The translations under genes and the position numbers were made by a program. The notes under the pieces were generated by a model. That model had not been told where the DNA came from. It saw only the letters and a program-made list of their open reading frames with translations, and searched no databases. From Microcystis novacekii Mn_MB_F_20050700_S1 (GTDB taxonomy: Bacteria; Cyanobacteriota; Cyanobacteriia; Cyanobacteriales; Microcystaceae), in the NCBI GenBank assembly GCA_007096045.1, contig SFAU01000013.1:1-64000 (forward strand): 64,000 nucleotides of DNA, in the 5' to 3' direction. Below, piece by piece: positions 1 through 8,231 of the stretch (the first letter of the stretch is position 1; each line of letters opens with the position of its first letter).

Positions 1-1
1 T

Positions 2-124
2 CTTAGCCGTATTTATGGCGGGGTTCACGTCCGGGAAGCTTGTATTGATTCTTTGAACATGGGGTTAGCTGTTGGCAATTTTGTTGCGGCAAATTTCTTT
101 CAGCCGCCTCAGCCGCCTGTCTAA
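2..124 (+). CDS. C-terminal fragment of a vanadium-haloperoxidase / PAP2-like protein (cut by window edge)
   Basis: The open frame runs in from the left edge and ends at TAA (122-124), giving 40 residues. It contains SRIYGGVH followed by an Asp-Ser stretch and a Gly/Ala-rich helix, then a Pro-Gln tail. The R-x-x-G-G-x-H arrangement is the last vanadate/phosphate-binding motif of vanadium-dependent haloperoxidases and related PAP2 phosphatases, where the His is catalytic. The bulk of the protein is outside the window, so substrate and exact subfamily cannot be judged. It is not in an obvious operon with the next gene, which lies on the opposite strand. Confidence 0.6.
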   Translation, partial: LSRIYGGVHVREACIDSLNMGLAVGNFVAANFFQPPQPPV

Positions 125-193
125 ATAGGGTCTGCTGAAAAAGTTTTTCCTGGGGGCAGGGTGTGGGGTTTTACCCATTTTCAGGGAGTCAAT

Positions 194-316
194 TAAGTAG
201 GGAGGAACAATTATTTGTAGGATGGGTTAGCGCACTTCGTAACATGGTCGGGCGTTGGGTTTCATGCTTCAACCCAACCTACGTTCATCTTATATTTAAT
301 TCCACCTACCTACTTA
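194..316 (+). repeat. MITE-like dispersed repeat, copy A
   Basis: This 123 bp segment matches, in reverse complement, the segment at 20140-20252 along almost its whole length, for example TTATTTGTAGGA near the left and AACCCAACCTACGTTCATCT near the right. It begins TAAGTAGG and ends CCTACTTA, an 8 bp terminal inverted repeat, and is flanked by the 11-mer ATTTTCAGGGA at 177-187 and 321-331. An internal inverted repeat (GTTGGGTTT/AACCCAAC) could fold as a hairpin. There is no coding capacity. The rest of the 125-510 gap shows only AT-rich sequence. Confidence 0.7.
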
Positions 317-510
317 CCTAATTTTCAGGGAAAAAGTCCCGGAATTTTCCCCCCAATCACTCCAATCCCTGGCACTTTTTGATTTCAAAAAAGCCTAAAG
401 ATATTATCCAACAAGGTTTTTAGCTTTATTCAGCAAACCCTAGTTAGATCACCAACAGAATATCCCTACTAGGGAGTTAAATACTCCCTATTTTTTTAGG
501 AGATTTTGAC

Positions 511-993
511 TCACCGAGAACAACGATTTGATGCGTTGCATTCCAGACGTTTTTGACGCTCTGCTAAGATTGTAGTTAAATTCGGTCTTCCGGTTAAGGT
601 TAATCGCCAAGAAGCCCAAATTTCATAGATAATATCCACTAGAAACCCAATAACCGGCCATTTAGTAGCGGCATAAATCCAACCAATGCCCAAAATGTCA
701 TAGACTTGGCGAAACACTTCCACATTTTGGATGATAGTACCATCAGCTAGTACGGCGTGGATTCGTCCCATGGCTGCTGCGAAGGAAATACCGCCATTTT
801 CCTCTGGATTATAGTTTTCGGCGGCAATATCGACAAAAGCAACTAATCCTCTCCCAGCATCCCGTTTTTGCAGAAAATTGACCTCACGCAAGCAGAGGGG
901 ACATTCTCCATCGTAGAGGAGTTTAATTTTCCAAGAGGGCGATCGAGTAGAATTTTCTAAGGTATCAGCAAATCGAGTCGGTAAGGATGACAT
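511..993 (-). CDS. DCC family thiol-disulfide oxidoreductase (DUF393)
   Basis: The 160-residue protein has the DUF393 signature LLYDGECPLC near residues 25-34, with Cys31 and Cys34 forming a CxxC redox pair. The family name DCC comes from the conserved Asp-x-x-Cys-x-x-Cys, seen here as DGECPLC. The middle carries the FVDI and GRIHAVLADG segments typical of the family, followed by a hydrophobic helical stretch (W-P-V-I-G-F-L) that may contact the membrane. A thioredoxin-like oxidoreductase role is inferred from the family; the physiological partner is unknown. The ATG start sits just before the conserved core. It lies alone between the haloperoxidase-like tail and terC, which is on the same strand. 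Confidence 0.85.
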   Translation of the reverse strand: MSSLPTRFADTLENSTRSPSWKIKLLYDGECPLCLREVNFLQKRDAGRGLVAFVDIAAENYNPEENGGISFAAAMGRIHAVLADGTIIQNVEVFRQVYDILGIGWIYAATKWPVIGFLVDIIYEIWASWRLTLTGRPNLTTILAERQKRLECNASNRCSR

Positions 994-1097
994 GATATTC
1001 TAGGGATTCTCTTTTCAGTGAACAGTAAACAGTAAACAGTGAACAGTGAACTGAAAACTCAAATCCGATCACTGAATACTGGCTCCTGATGATTATT

Positions 1098-1817
1098 TTA
1101 TGGCAATTCATCCGATGGGATGGTATCACTCTCTAGTGGTTCTCGATCATTGCGTTTTGAGAAACCCCAAGCAAAGAGGATAGCAATTAAACTGATCATA
1201 ATCCATTCTGGCGGCACAAAATCGGGACTAATCACCCGCAACAGCAATCTTAAACCCACCAAACCGACGGTGACAAAACCAGCGTCTTCTAGATGGGTGT
1301 ATTCCTCTAACCAGCGAATAAATAAACCCGCCATAAAGCGCAGGGTAACTACTCCGATCGTACCACCAAGCAGGATCAACCAAGTATCATCGGCCACGGC
1401 GATGGAGGTGGTGACACTATCGAGGGAAAAAGCTAAATCAGTAACGGCAATTAGGGGGATAGCTTGCCAGAGAGATTGAAACTTGAGACTATGATGGCTG
1501 TGATCCTTGTCTTCAGGGGAGGCAAAGTAATTAAAGACTAACCAGAGCAAATATACTGCTCCCAAAAGTTCAAACTGCCAGTATTTAACCACCCAGGTGG
1601 CGGTAAGAATCAAGACCATACGGAGAATATAGGCGAAAACTAAGCCAATATTCAAGGCCTGACGTTGACGCTGATGATCTCCTAATCCCTGTGCTATGGA
1701 AGCGAGAGCAATGGCGTTATCTGCTGATAATACCGCTTCTAGGGCAATGAGAACCAACAGAATTAACGGGGTTTTTAGACTAAGGGTTAGAGATGAATCA
1801 AGGAGCGAGTCTAACAT
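1098..1817 (-). CDS. TerC family integral membrane protein
   Basis: The 239-residue product is very hydrophobic with about seven predicted membrane spans. It carries the TerC-family signature EAVLSADNAIALASIAQ near its start and a second acidic intramembrane motif, DLAFSLDSVTTSIAV; these paired Asp-containing helices are thought to bind a metal cation, and bacterial members act in manganese export or tellurite resistance. A charged loop rich in Asp and His (SPEDKDHSHHS) lies between spans. An extended TTG start at 1853 is possible, but the ATG at 1817 fits the usual N-terminus better. No operon partner is evident. Confidence 0.85.
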   Translation of the reverse strand: MLDSLLDSSLTLSLKTPLILLVLIALEAVLSADNAIALASIAQGLGDHQRQRQALNIGLVFAYILRMVLILTATWVVKYWQFELLGAVYLLWLVFNYFASPEDKDHSHHSLKFQSLWQAIPLIAVTDLAFSLDSVTTSIAVADDTWLILLGGTIGVVTLRFMAGLFIRWLEEYTHLEDAGFVTVGLVGLRLLLRVISPDFVPPEWIMISLIAILFAWGFSKRNDREPLESDTIPSDELP

Positions 1818-2006
1818 TGAGGCCGCAGGTAAAAATAAATGTAATGATTGCAATACTTCAGCTTAACGCTTTTACAACTTTCTTTTCTAGGGGAGATAAC
1901 CGTCATGGGGGGGGGGAGATATGAAGTCTTGTAACGAAATGATGCAGAGAACCCCGATGATGTCGGAAAGTATTGGATGAATATCTTTATGAGGAGATAA
2001 TCAGTA

Positions 2007-2099
2007 ATGCTTTCTGATACTCAAGTTCTAGTCGCTCTGGTAATTGCTTTAATCCCCGGGATTTTGGCTTTTCGTCTAGCGACGGAACTTTATAAGTAA
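2007..2099 (+). CDS. psaM: Photosystem I reaction centre subunit XII (PsaM)
   Basis: This 30-residue single-span protein begins MLSDTQVLVALVIALIP and ends FRLATELYK, which is essentially the textbook PsaM sequence. PsaM is a one-helix subunit of the photosystem I core in the thylakoid membrane, near PsaB and PsaI, and helps trimer stability. A strong ribosome-binding site, GAGGAG (1991-1996), precedes the ATG by about 10 nt. The gene is followed by a clear intrinsic terminator, so it is probably a monocistronic unit. Confidence 0.95.
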   Translation: MLSDTQVLVALVIALIPGILAFRLATELYK

Positions 2100-2112
2100 A
2101 ATCGCTTTCAAT

Positions 2113-2164
2113 AAACCCCAATCCCGTCTGACCTAGCTATAGGATAGACCGATTGGGGTTTTTT
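2113..2164 (+). terminator. Rho-independent terminator of psaM
   Basis: An 11 bp perfect stem (AAACCCCAATC at 2113-2123 pairing with GATTGGGGTTT at 2151-2161) is followed by a run of T residues. It lies 13 nt after the psaM stop codon. Confidence 0.85.
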
Positions 2165-2254
2165 CGGTTATCGGTCATCAGTTATCAGTGATTGGGTGTA
2201 ACTTAAAAGTAATTAGCCACCTTTCTCACCGATTTTACTTGTACTCATAAATCT

Positions 2255-2605
2255 ATGACCGCACGAACACGAAACCAAACCGACAAAAAACCAGAAAAAA
2301 AGCCAAAAAGCGGCAATAAATCCCAAAAATGGCAAGTTATCGAGATTTGGCTGCGAATTATTGCCTATAGCGCTCTTTCCATCACGGCAGTTTTTGCGAT
2401 CGCTCGTTTGTTACCCTACCAACAGATGCAACAGGCAAAATTAGAAGAAGTGCGTTTGGCAGCCCAAGAAAAGGAGGAACGCGTCAATCAACTGCGGGAT
2501 CAATTTAGTCGTAGTTTTGATCCTAGTCAAGCGCGGCAAGTCATGGGGGAACAAAGTCCCCGACGGGATCCTAATCAAAGACGCATTTTTTGGGTTTCTC
2601 AGTAG
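2255..2605 (+). CDS. Conserved hypothetical protein, one membrane span plus coiled coil
   Basis: The 116-residue protein has a Lys-rich cytoplasmic N-terminus (residues 1-27), one hydrophobic segment (about 33-52, LRIIAYSALSITAVFAIARLL), then a charged heptad-like helix rich in Glu, Gln and Lys and an Arg/Pro-rich tail ending FWVSQ. This layout, a short inside segment, one span and an outer coiled coil, resembles FtsL/DivIC-type proteins in topology only; there is no sequence evidence for that role. It is followed closely by the GH15-like gene on the same strand and may be co-transcribed with it. No function can be assigned. Confidence 0.6.
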   Translation: MTARTRNQTDKKPEKKPKSGNKSQKWQVIEIWLRIIAYSALSITAVFAIARLLPYQQMQQAKLEEVRLAAQEKEERVNQLRDQFSRSFDPSQARQVMGEQSPRRDPNQRRIFWVSQ

Positions 2606-2656
2606 AATTGAGCGAGATAAATGCGTTTTTGAGCAGATTATTTGGGTATTTTGCCG

Positions 2657-3961
2657 ATGCTGGTTGTTCACAACGAAAAAATTCTCGATTTCATTAAATA
2701 CCGCTACTCTCTGGGGGATATCCAGAGATTATCCGCGTTTTTGTCGGAAAACGATGTCCTGAGATTTCCCCAGCTGGAAAATGGCTTATTTCCAGCAGCA
2801 TTAGTCAGTAATGAGACAGAATACACCGGATATGCCAATGTTTGGCTGCGGGATAACGTTTATCTGGCTTATTCTCATTATATTATCGGACAGACAGCGA
2901 TCGCTGTCAAGAATATTCAGACTTTGATGAACTATTTTCAAAAGTTCCAAAGGCGTTTTATTAATATTATCGAAGGTCGGGTTAATCCTGAAAAGATCAG
3001 GGAACGTCCTCATATTCGTTTTGAGGGACGTACACTAACGGAAATTGACCAAGTTTGGCAACACGCACAAAATGATGCTCTTGGCTATTTTCTCTGGTTT
3101 TATTGTCGTTTAGCACGGGAAAAATATGTTCAGCTTTCCCCCGATTGTTTAGAAACAATTGCCCTATTCCCCTTATATTTTCAAGCGATTAGTTATTGGC
3201 AGGATGAAGATAGCGGTCACTGGGAAGAAACCCGTAAAATAGAAGCATCTAGCATCGGGGTTGTGGTAGCGGGATTACGGGAATTAAAAAAGTTATTAAT
3301 CGAGACAGAGATAAATCTCACGGCTGAAAATAGAAGGATTACACCAGCATTTTTAGCGGACTTAATTGAGATAGGAGAACAAGCTTTATACCAGATTTTA
3401 CCAGCCGAGTGTCTTCTACCAGTACCGCAGGCGAGAAGTTATGATGCAGCCCTACTTTTTTTGATTTATCCCCTACAAGTGGTGGAGACAAATATCGCTG
3501 ATCAAATTCTTAATAATGTTATCGTTCACCTTCAGGGAGATTACGGTATTCGTCGCTATTTAGGTGATTCTTTTTGGTGTCGAGACTATCGCTTAATTCC
3601 CCCGGAAATCCGCACCACGGTATCGACGGAAAGGGAAAATTGGTTACAGGAACAAGGGAGAGGATTAAACTTAGGCGAAGAAGCACAATGGTGTATTTTT
3701 GATCCGATTATTTCTGCCATTTTTGCCCTTAAATTCCAGAGTACAGGTCAGGAAAAATATCTTAACCTACAAACCCATTACTTCAATCGTTCTCTCGGAC
3801 AAATTACGGGAAAAGATTCCCCCGTCGGTGAGTTTAAATGTCCCGAATTATACTATCTAGAACAGGGAAAGTATATTCCTAATGATGCCACTCCTCTCCT
3901 TTGGACACAGGCTAATTTACAAATCGCCTTGGAACTAATTAAGAAAAGTTTAAGCCAATAG
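2657..3961 (+). CDS. Glycoside hydrolase family 15 / phosphorylase-kinase-alpha-like protein
   Basis: The 434-residue product contains GH15-like features in order: YTGYANVWLRDNVYLAY near residue 60, EIDQVWQHAQNDALGYFLWF in the middle, SIGVVVAGLREL, and a later EEAQWCIFDP segment. These resemble the (alpha/alpha)6-barrel glucoamylase-like family that also includes the phosphorylase kinase alpha subunit. A role in alpha-glucan metabolism is inferred. The proposed ATG at 2657 lacks a good ribosome-binding site; an in-frame TTG at 2642 would add five residues. No signal peptide is seen, so the protein is probably cytoplasmic. Confidence 0.7.
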   Translation: MLVVHNEKILDFIKYRYSLGDIQRLSAFLSENDVLRFPQLENGLFPAALVSNETEYTGYANVWLRDNVYLAYSHYIIGQTAIAVKNIQTLMNYFQKFQRRFINIIEGRVNPEKIRERPHIRFEGRTLTEIDQVWQHAQNDALGYFLWFYCRLAREKYVQLSPDCLETIALFPLYFQAISYWQDEDSGHWEETRKIEASSIGVVVAGLRELKKLLIETEINLTAENRRITPAFLADLIEIGEQALYQILPAECLLPVPQARSYDAALLFLIYPLQVVETNIADQILNNVIVHLQGDYGIRRYLGDSFWCRDYRLIPPEIRTTVSTERENWLQEQGRGLNLGEEAQWCIFDPIISAIFALKFQSTGQEKYLNLQTHYFNRSLGQITGKDSPVGEFKCPELYYLEQGKYIPNDATPLLWTQANLQIALELIKKSLSQ

Positions 3962-4018
3962 TGTAATTCTATTTGACCAGATAAAATTAAAACTATATAT
4001 AAATTCAGGAGTTAAAAA

Positions 4019-5311
4019 ATGCCTAATAACAACAATCAACCCGATATCAATAAAGCGATCGATGTGTGTATGGAGGAGTATAAAACCCTGAGAACACAAA
4101 TTTTACAAACCATACAAAATCGCACTAATGTTATTGTCTTCGGAGGCGCTCTAGTTTTGACTTTACTGGGAATTGGTATCAGTCCCATCGCTAATCTTCC
4201 CATCATGAAAGAAACAACAACTGTTACTAGAATACCCACAGATACAACTACAAATACAATTACAACTAAAATAGAAAAGAAAACACTAAATATAACAGAA
4301 CAGACAATATCTCAATCTCAATCTCATCCAGAAGGTGATAGTAATCACACAAATCAAGAAACAAATTCACCTTCAGGGTTAGTCATTAAAGAAAAGGCTA
4401 CAGCAACAGAAAAAATATCTCCACAAAACTTTTATGATATTCCAATTGAACGACGAATTCCTTCAGCCATTATTCTAGGAATAATAGTTCCCGTTTCTTG
4501 TGGATTGATCATCTATCTTGTCTATGCAAATAATTCTCAAATTGCTGCAACGGGTAGATATATTGCCACTAATATTGAGCCTAAAATCAATGATTTATAC
4601 TTTAATAATTTACCTGGTGGTCAAAAGCCTATTGTTTGGGAAACCTATATGCAAACTTTACAATTTGGACCAGAAGAAGGTAATTGGGTTACGGTTGTTT
4701 TTGGTGGTATTGCATTAGTCGCAAATGTAGGTGGTATCTTTTCCGCAGTCAACATATTAAATAATATGTTTTTTTTAGCAATATTACTAGTTCCTTTAAT
4801 AATTATATTTCTCTTATGTCGGGGATGGAAAACGAAAGAAAACATGGCCGAGTTAAGAGACGGTGAGGGAAGTTTAAGAAAAATCTGGTACAAAGAAATT
4901 ACCGCACAAAATAAAGAGGTGAAAAGTACACGAATATTTTGGAAGTCTAACTATAGAGTATGGGAAATGTATCAAAACAATGATTTTAAAAATCTTCTTA
5001 ATGAAATTAAAAATTACAGTAGAACTACAGAATATAATCCACCTTTCTATTTTAACTTAGACAATGGTGGAGGAAAACGCATTAAGAATATCCCAGAATT
5101 ACTCGAATTATGTATAGATAATCCAAACAACTTTATGCAGCACATTAGACAGCAAGATTTCGAGAATTGGCTGGATAATATAGAGATAAGAGAAACAGAA
5201 CTAGCAAATATAGCTCAGGCAACTCGCGAGAAAAACTTCCCTAACGATAATGAGCGCCTACATTATTTTCTCAGAGAATGCTGTCTAGTCTTGATTGGGA
5301 GAAACCTTTAA
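4019..5311 (+). CDS. Uncharacterised four-span membrane protein, AT-rich
   Basis: I do not recognise this 430-residue protein. It has a short polar N-terminus, a hydrophobic span near residues 38-58, a long Thr/Ser/Asn-rich loop (about 65-145), a second span near 147-170, and a pair of spans around 223-268 before a 160-residue soluble C-terminal domain rich in charged and aromatic residues (ending CCLVLIGRNL). Base composition is visibly more AT-rich than its neighbours and the Thr-rich loop is low complexity, both suggesting an acquired or fast-evolving gene. GGAG lies about 10 nt before the ATG. No enzymatic motif is apparent. Confidence 0.6.
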   Translation: MPNNNNQPDINKAIDVCMEEYKTLRTQILQTIQNRTNVIVFGGALVLTLLGIGISPIANLPIMKETTTVTRIPTDTTTNTITTKIEKKTLNITEQTISQSQSHPEGDSNHTNQETNSPSGLVIKEKATATEKISPQNFYDIPIERRIPSAIILGIIVPVSCGLIIYLVYANNSQIAATGRYIATNIEPKINDLYFNNLPGGQKPIVWETYMQTLQFGPEEGNWVTVVFGGIALVANVGGIFSAVNILNNMFFLAILLVPLIIIFLLCRGWKTKENMAELRDGEGSLRKIWYKEITAQNKEVKSTRIFWKSNYRVWEMYQNNDFKNLLNEIKNYSRTTEYNPPFYFNLDNGGGKRIKNIPELLELCIDNPNNFMQHIRQQDFENWLDNIEIRETELANIAQATREKNFPNDNERLHYFLRECCLVLIGRNL

Positions 5312-5465
5312 TATTTCCTAACAAAAACTTGATTCGATCGCCGACTACCTGCAAGATAAAGAAAGAACGAATAAGATAGGGAATTTACAAGGGGATAAAA
5401 ATTAAAATCTTTCTGATTTCAAGCTACCAACGACCGGCGCTAGTCACTGAAAACTGATAACTGAA

Positions 5466-5506
5466 AACTGATAACTGATAACTGATAACTGATAACTGAT
5501 AACTGA
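5466..5506 (+). repeat. AACTGAT heptamer array ending at a start codon
   Basis: Five perfect copies of AACTGAT (5466-5500) are followed by a partial sixth copy that runs directly into the ATG at 5508. The array replaces any recognisable Shine-Dalgarno sequence for the downstream methyltransferase. The same heptamer occurs before prfB at 14122-14156. Confidence 0.9.
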
Positions 5507-5507
5507 A

Positions 5508-6635
5508 ATGACTCGATCCTATTTTGCTACTACCGCTAGGGGACTAGAAGAAATTGCCGCGAGGGAATTAGAATTCCTAGGGGCCAAAGAAGTGAAACCA
5601 GTATTCACCGGAGTCCATTTTCAGGGGGATATCTCCCTACTCTATCGAGTCAATCTTTGGTCAAGAATTATTTTTCGGGTTTTGGTTCCCATTGCCGAAA
5701 TTCCCTGTGGGGATGGGGAGGAACTGTATGATAGTATCCAGTCCATTGATTGGCGCGATTATCTCAGCAGTGAGGAAACTTTAGCAGTACAATGTACGGG
5801 AACGAACGATCGCCTCAATCACACCCATTACACCGCTTTAAGCATCAAAAACGCTATTATCGACCAACAACGTCAACAGGGCAATCCCCGTTCCTTTGTG
5901 GATACAGAAAACCCCGACCTGCAAATTAACGCTCATATCGAGAAAAATCGCTGTGTGCTTAGTTTAGATAGTTCTGGCCATAGTTTGCATCGTCGCGGGT
6001 ATCATCGGGCCATGGGAGTCGCACCTCTGAAAGAAAGTCTCGCCGCTGCTTTGGTAGAATTATCGGCATGGCAGGATGATATGGCACTTTTAGACCCTTT
6101 CTGTGGTTCGGGAACTATTGTCATCGAAGCGACGTTAAAAGCTTTAAATATTGCCCCCGGTTTATCCCGTTCCCAGTTCGGATTTCAGAAGTGGCCAGAC
6201 TATCAACCGGATTTATGGCAATCTTTGCTTAAGGAAGCTAAAGAAAAACAAAAATTTCAGCTAAATGCGCCAATTTATGCTAGTGATGCCGATTACGAGG
6301 TTCTACATCAGGCCGAGGATAACGCCTATTTTTGTCAAGTGCAGAACCATATTAATTTTAGCTTGCAAAGCATCACCGACTTAGAACCAGCAAGCGATCG
6401 AGGGATTATTCTCTGTAATCCCCCTTACGGTAAAAGATTGGGCAATACCGAAGAATTAGGGGCCTTATATAAATCCTTCGGTGATGTCTTAAAACAGAGA
6501 TTTAAGGGTTGGACAGCCTATATTTTATCGGGAAACAAAGAACTGACCAAACAAATCGGTCTGCGTTCTTCCCGTCGCACTCCCTTGTATAACGGTTCTT
6601 TGCCCTGTACCCTCTTAAAATATGAATTGTATTAA
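5508..6635 (+). CDS. THUMP-domain RNA methyltransferase, RlmL N-terminal-domain type (23S rRNA m2G)
   Basis: The 375-residue protein belongs to the COG0116 family. An N-terminal ferredoxin-like/THUMP region (about 1-155) starts with YFATTARGLEEIAARELEFLGA and is followed by a Rossmann methyltransferase domain with LLDPFCGSGTIVIEA (SAM-binding motif I) and ILCNPPYGKRLG (motif IV, the N-P-P-Y used for guanine N2 methylation). Homologues modify 23S rRNA, as RlmL does at G2445; the length fits the single-domain form lacking the RlmK half. No classical ribosome-binding site is present because a heptamer array abuts the start. Confidence 0.9.
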   Translation: MTRSYFATTARGLEEIAARELEFLGAKEVKPVFTGVHFQGDISLLYRVNLWSRIIFRVLVPIAEIPCGDGEELYDSIQSIDWRDYLSSEETLAVQCTGTNDRLNHTHYTALSIKNAIIDQQRQQGNPRSFVDTENPDLQINAHIEKNRCVLSLDSSGHSLHRRGYHRAMGVAPLKESLAAALVELSAWQDDMALLDPFCGSGTIVIEATLKALNIAPGLSRSQFGFQKWPDYQPDLWQSLLKEAKEKQKFQLNAPIYASDADYEVLHQAEDNAYFCQVQNHINFSLQSITDLEPASDRGIILCNPPYGKRLGNTEELGALYKSFGDVLKQRFKGWTAYILSGNKELTKQIGLRSSRRTPLYNGSLPCTLLKYELY

Positions 6636-6701
6636 GCTAAGACGCATTTAAGCCGCTTATTCTTAGATTAGTCGAATCTCCCCCACCCCCCCTTGCCCCT
6701 A

Positions 6702-6813
6702 GGGTTGATTCAAGGTAGGGTTGATTCAAGGTAGGGTTGATTCAAGGTAGGGTTGATTCAAGGTAGGGTTGATTCAAGGTAGGGTTGATTCAAGGTAGGG
6801 TTGATTCAAGAGA
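6702..6813 (+). repeat. 16-bp tandem repeat, seven copies
   Basis: The unit GGGTTGATTCAAGGTA is repeated seven times head to tail; the first six are identical and the seventh ends AAGAGA. The GGGTTGATTCA core is shared with palindromic repeats at 46820-46847 and 56647-56700. The rest of the 6636-7012 gap has G-runs near 6940-6960 and no gene. Confidence 0.95.
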
Positions 6814-7012
6814 CCTCTTGCAAAAGTCTTAAGTCGATCCTTGTACAGCAACATTTTTGAAGATTATCAACTACTAATAAATAATTAACTGAAAGTCCCT
6901 CCCATTATTGTTTCTATCGTTTGTACCCTTGCCCCCCTGACGTCGGGGGGGGTGGGGGGGTCTTGCCTCTTGCCTCATCTCAACCAGTAATTTAAATTCG
7001 CGGGCAGTTTAA

Positions 7013-7990
7013 CTACATCAAAACCTTGAGACTGTCAAGGGCTAAATGAACATTTTGACGAACTGAGGCAGCAGAAGTGTGTAGATCCAGACGTTCAGCA
7101 TCGGTTAAACGCACTTCCAGAATACTTTCCACACCCCGACAGCCTAGGCGACAGGGAACCCCCAGATAGACATCCTGTAGGCCGTATTCACCCTTAAGAT
7201 AGGCTGCCGCCGGCAGTAAACGGGATTGATTTCTCAATATCGTCTCGACCATGGTACAGGCAGAGGAAGCAGGGGCGTAATAAGCGCCGCCAGTTTGCAG
7301 TAATTTGACGATTTCAGCCCCACCGTTGCGAGTTCTCTCCACTAAACGGTTAATCGTCATCTCGTCCATTAATTCGGTAATCGGCACACCACTGACGGTA
7401 CAGTAACGGGGTAGGGGTAACATTAAATCACCGTGACCACCCAAAACCATAGCATGAACGTCGGCGGTACTAACCCCCAATTCCATGGCGATAAAGGTTT
7501 GTAAACGGGAAGAATCGAGGACCCCGGCCATTCCCATCACTCTTTGGGGGGGTAAACCGGTCGCTTGCCAGACTAGATAGGTCATCACATCAAGGGGATT
7601 AGTGATGACGATAAAAATGGCTTCCGGAGAATACTTGAGGCATTTAGTGGCGGCCTCGACGACAATTTTGGCGTTAACATTCATGAGGTCATCGCGACTC
7701 ATGCCCGGTTTTCTGGCTAATCCAGCCGTAATCACGACAATATCCGAACCTGCCGTGTCTTCGTAGTTATTAGTGCCGATAATCTCGCTGTCGTGCAGTT
7801 CTATGCCCTGAGCTTCCATCAAATCTAGGGCAATACCTTGGGGCAAACCGTTGACGATATCGAGGAGAACCACATCAGCGAGGTTTTTTTCGGCGATGCG
7901 TTGGGCCAGGGTGCGTCCGACGTTGCCAGCACCAATAACCGAGACTCGGGGCGATTGACAGGGGATGGGTGTATCGTAGAAGTCAGCCAT
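7013..7990 (-). CDS. mdh: Malate dehydrogenase, NAD-dependent
   Basis: The 325-residue enzyme interconverts malate and oxaloacetate in the cytoplasm. It has the Rossmann motif VIGAGNVG (18-25), an acidic residue (Asp44) at the end of the second strand that favours NAD over NADP, Arg93 and Arg99 in the GLARKPGMSRDDL loop that selects malate over lactate, ITNPLD, and the catalytic His186 in GGHGD. The first Arg (a Gln in lactate dehydrogenases) supports malate as substrate. The gene starts 25 nt after the ndhO stop and a small hairpin lies between them, so the two are probably co-transcribed. Confidence 0.95.
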   Translation of the reverse strand: MADFYDTPIPCQSPRVSVIGAGNVGRTLAQRIAEKNLADVVLLDIVNGLPQGIALDLMEAQGIELHDSEIIGTNNYEDTAGSDIVVITAGLARKPGMSRDDLMNVNAKIVVEAATKCLKYSPEAIFIVITNPLDVMTYLVWQATGLPPQRVMGMAGVLDSSRLQTFIAMELGVSTADVHAMVLGGHGDLMLPLPRYCTVSGVPITELMDEMTINRLVERTRNGGAEIVKLLQTGGAYYAPASSACTMVETILRNQSRLLPAAAYLKGEYGLQDVYLGVPCRLGCRGVESILEVRLTDAERLDLHTSAASVRQNVHLALDSLKVLM

Positions 7991-7998
7991 GGTTTATG

Positions 7999-8017
7999 GA
8001 TGAGGCAATTCCTCATC
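7999..8017 (-). other. Intercistronic hairpin between ndhO and mdh
   Basis: GATGAGG and CCTCATC form a 7 bp perfect stem with a 5 nt loop; the stem reaches into the ndhO stop codon and lies just upstream of the mdh ATG. There is no T-tract, so it is not a terminator. It could tune mdh translation or mRNA stability. Confidence 0.55.
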
Positions 8018-8231
8018 AGGCGGGTTCCAGTTGTTCGAGCTTTAGCCACACACTGGGGGTGGGAACATAGAATTTAATCAAAGCATAATCATCTTTTACG
8101 TCCAAGACTTCTGCTGTCGAGTCGAACATATAACTGGGTAAACGGCGATCGCTGGCTTGGGCTTCGAGGCTATTTTCTAGGTTTCCCGTCACCACGCGGA
8201 CTAAAGCTCCTTTCTTAATTGTACCTGCCAT
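8016..8231 (-). CDS. ndhO: NAD(P)H-quinone oxidoreductase subunit O
   Basis: The 71-residue protein has the characteristic start KKGALVRVV, the internal ENSLEAQASDRRLPSY segment, and the ALIKF-VPTPSVWLKLEQLEP end of NdhO. NdhO is an oxygenic-photosynthesis-specific peripheral subunit of NDH-1, the complex for cyclic electron flow and CO2 uptake on the thylakoid membrane, and is a small SH3-like fold. A GAGG ribosome-binding site precedes the ATG. It is the promoter-proximal gene of a likely ndhO-mdh unit. The upstream gap (8232-8493) is low-complexity G-rich and AAACCCT-like sequence with no gene. Confidence 0.95.
   Translation of the reverse strand: MAGTIKKGALVRVVTGNLENSLEAQASDRRLPSYMFDSTAEVLDVKDDYALIKFYVPTPSVWLKLEQLEPA

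Noticed and set aside
1120..1479. 119-residue plus-strand frame over terC
   Set aside because: It is antisense to a clear TerC gene and rich in Arg/Lys/Ser, typical of a shadow frame.
1840..1856. GTA-like NtcA half-sites near the terC start
   Set aside because: Spacing is GTA-N10-TAC, not N8, so it does not fit the NtcA consensus.
6702..6813. Possible CRISPR array
   Set aside because: Units are contiguous without spacers; it is a plain tandem repeat.
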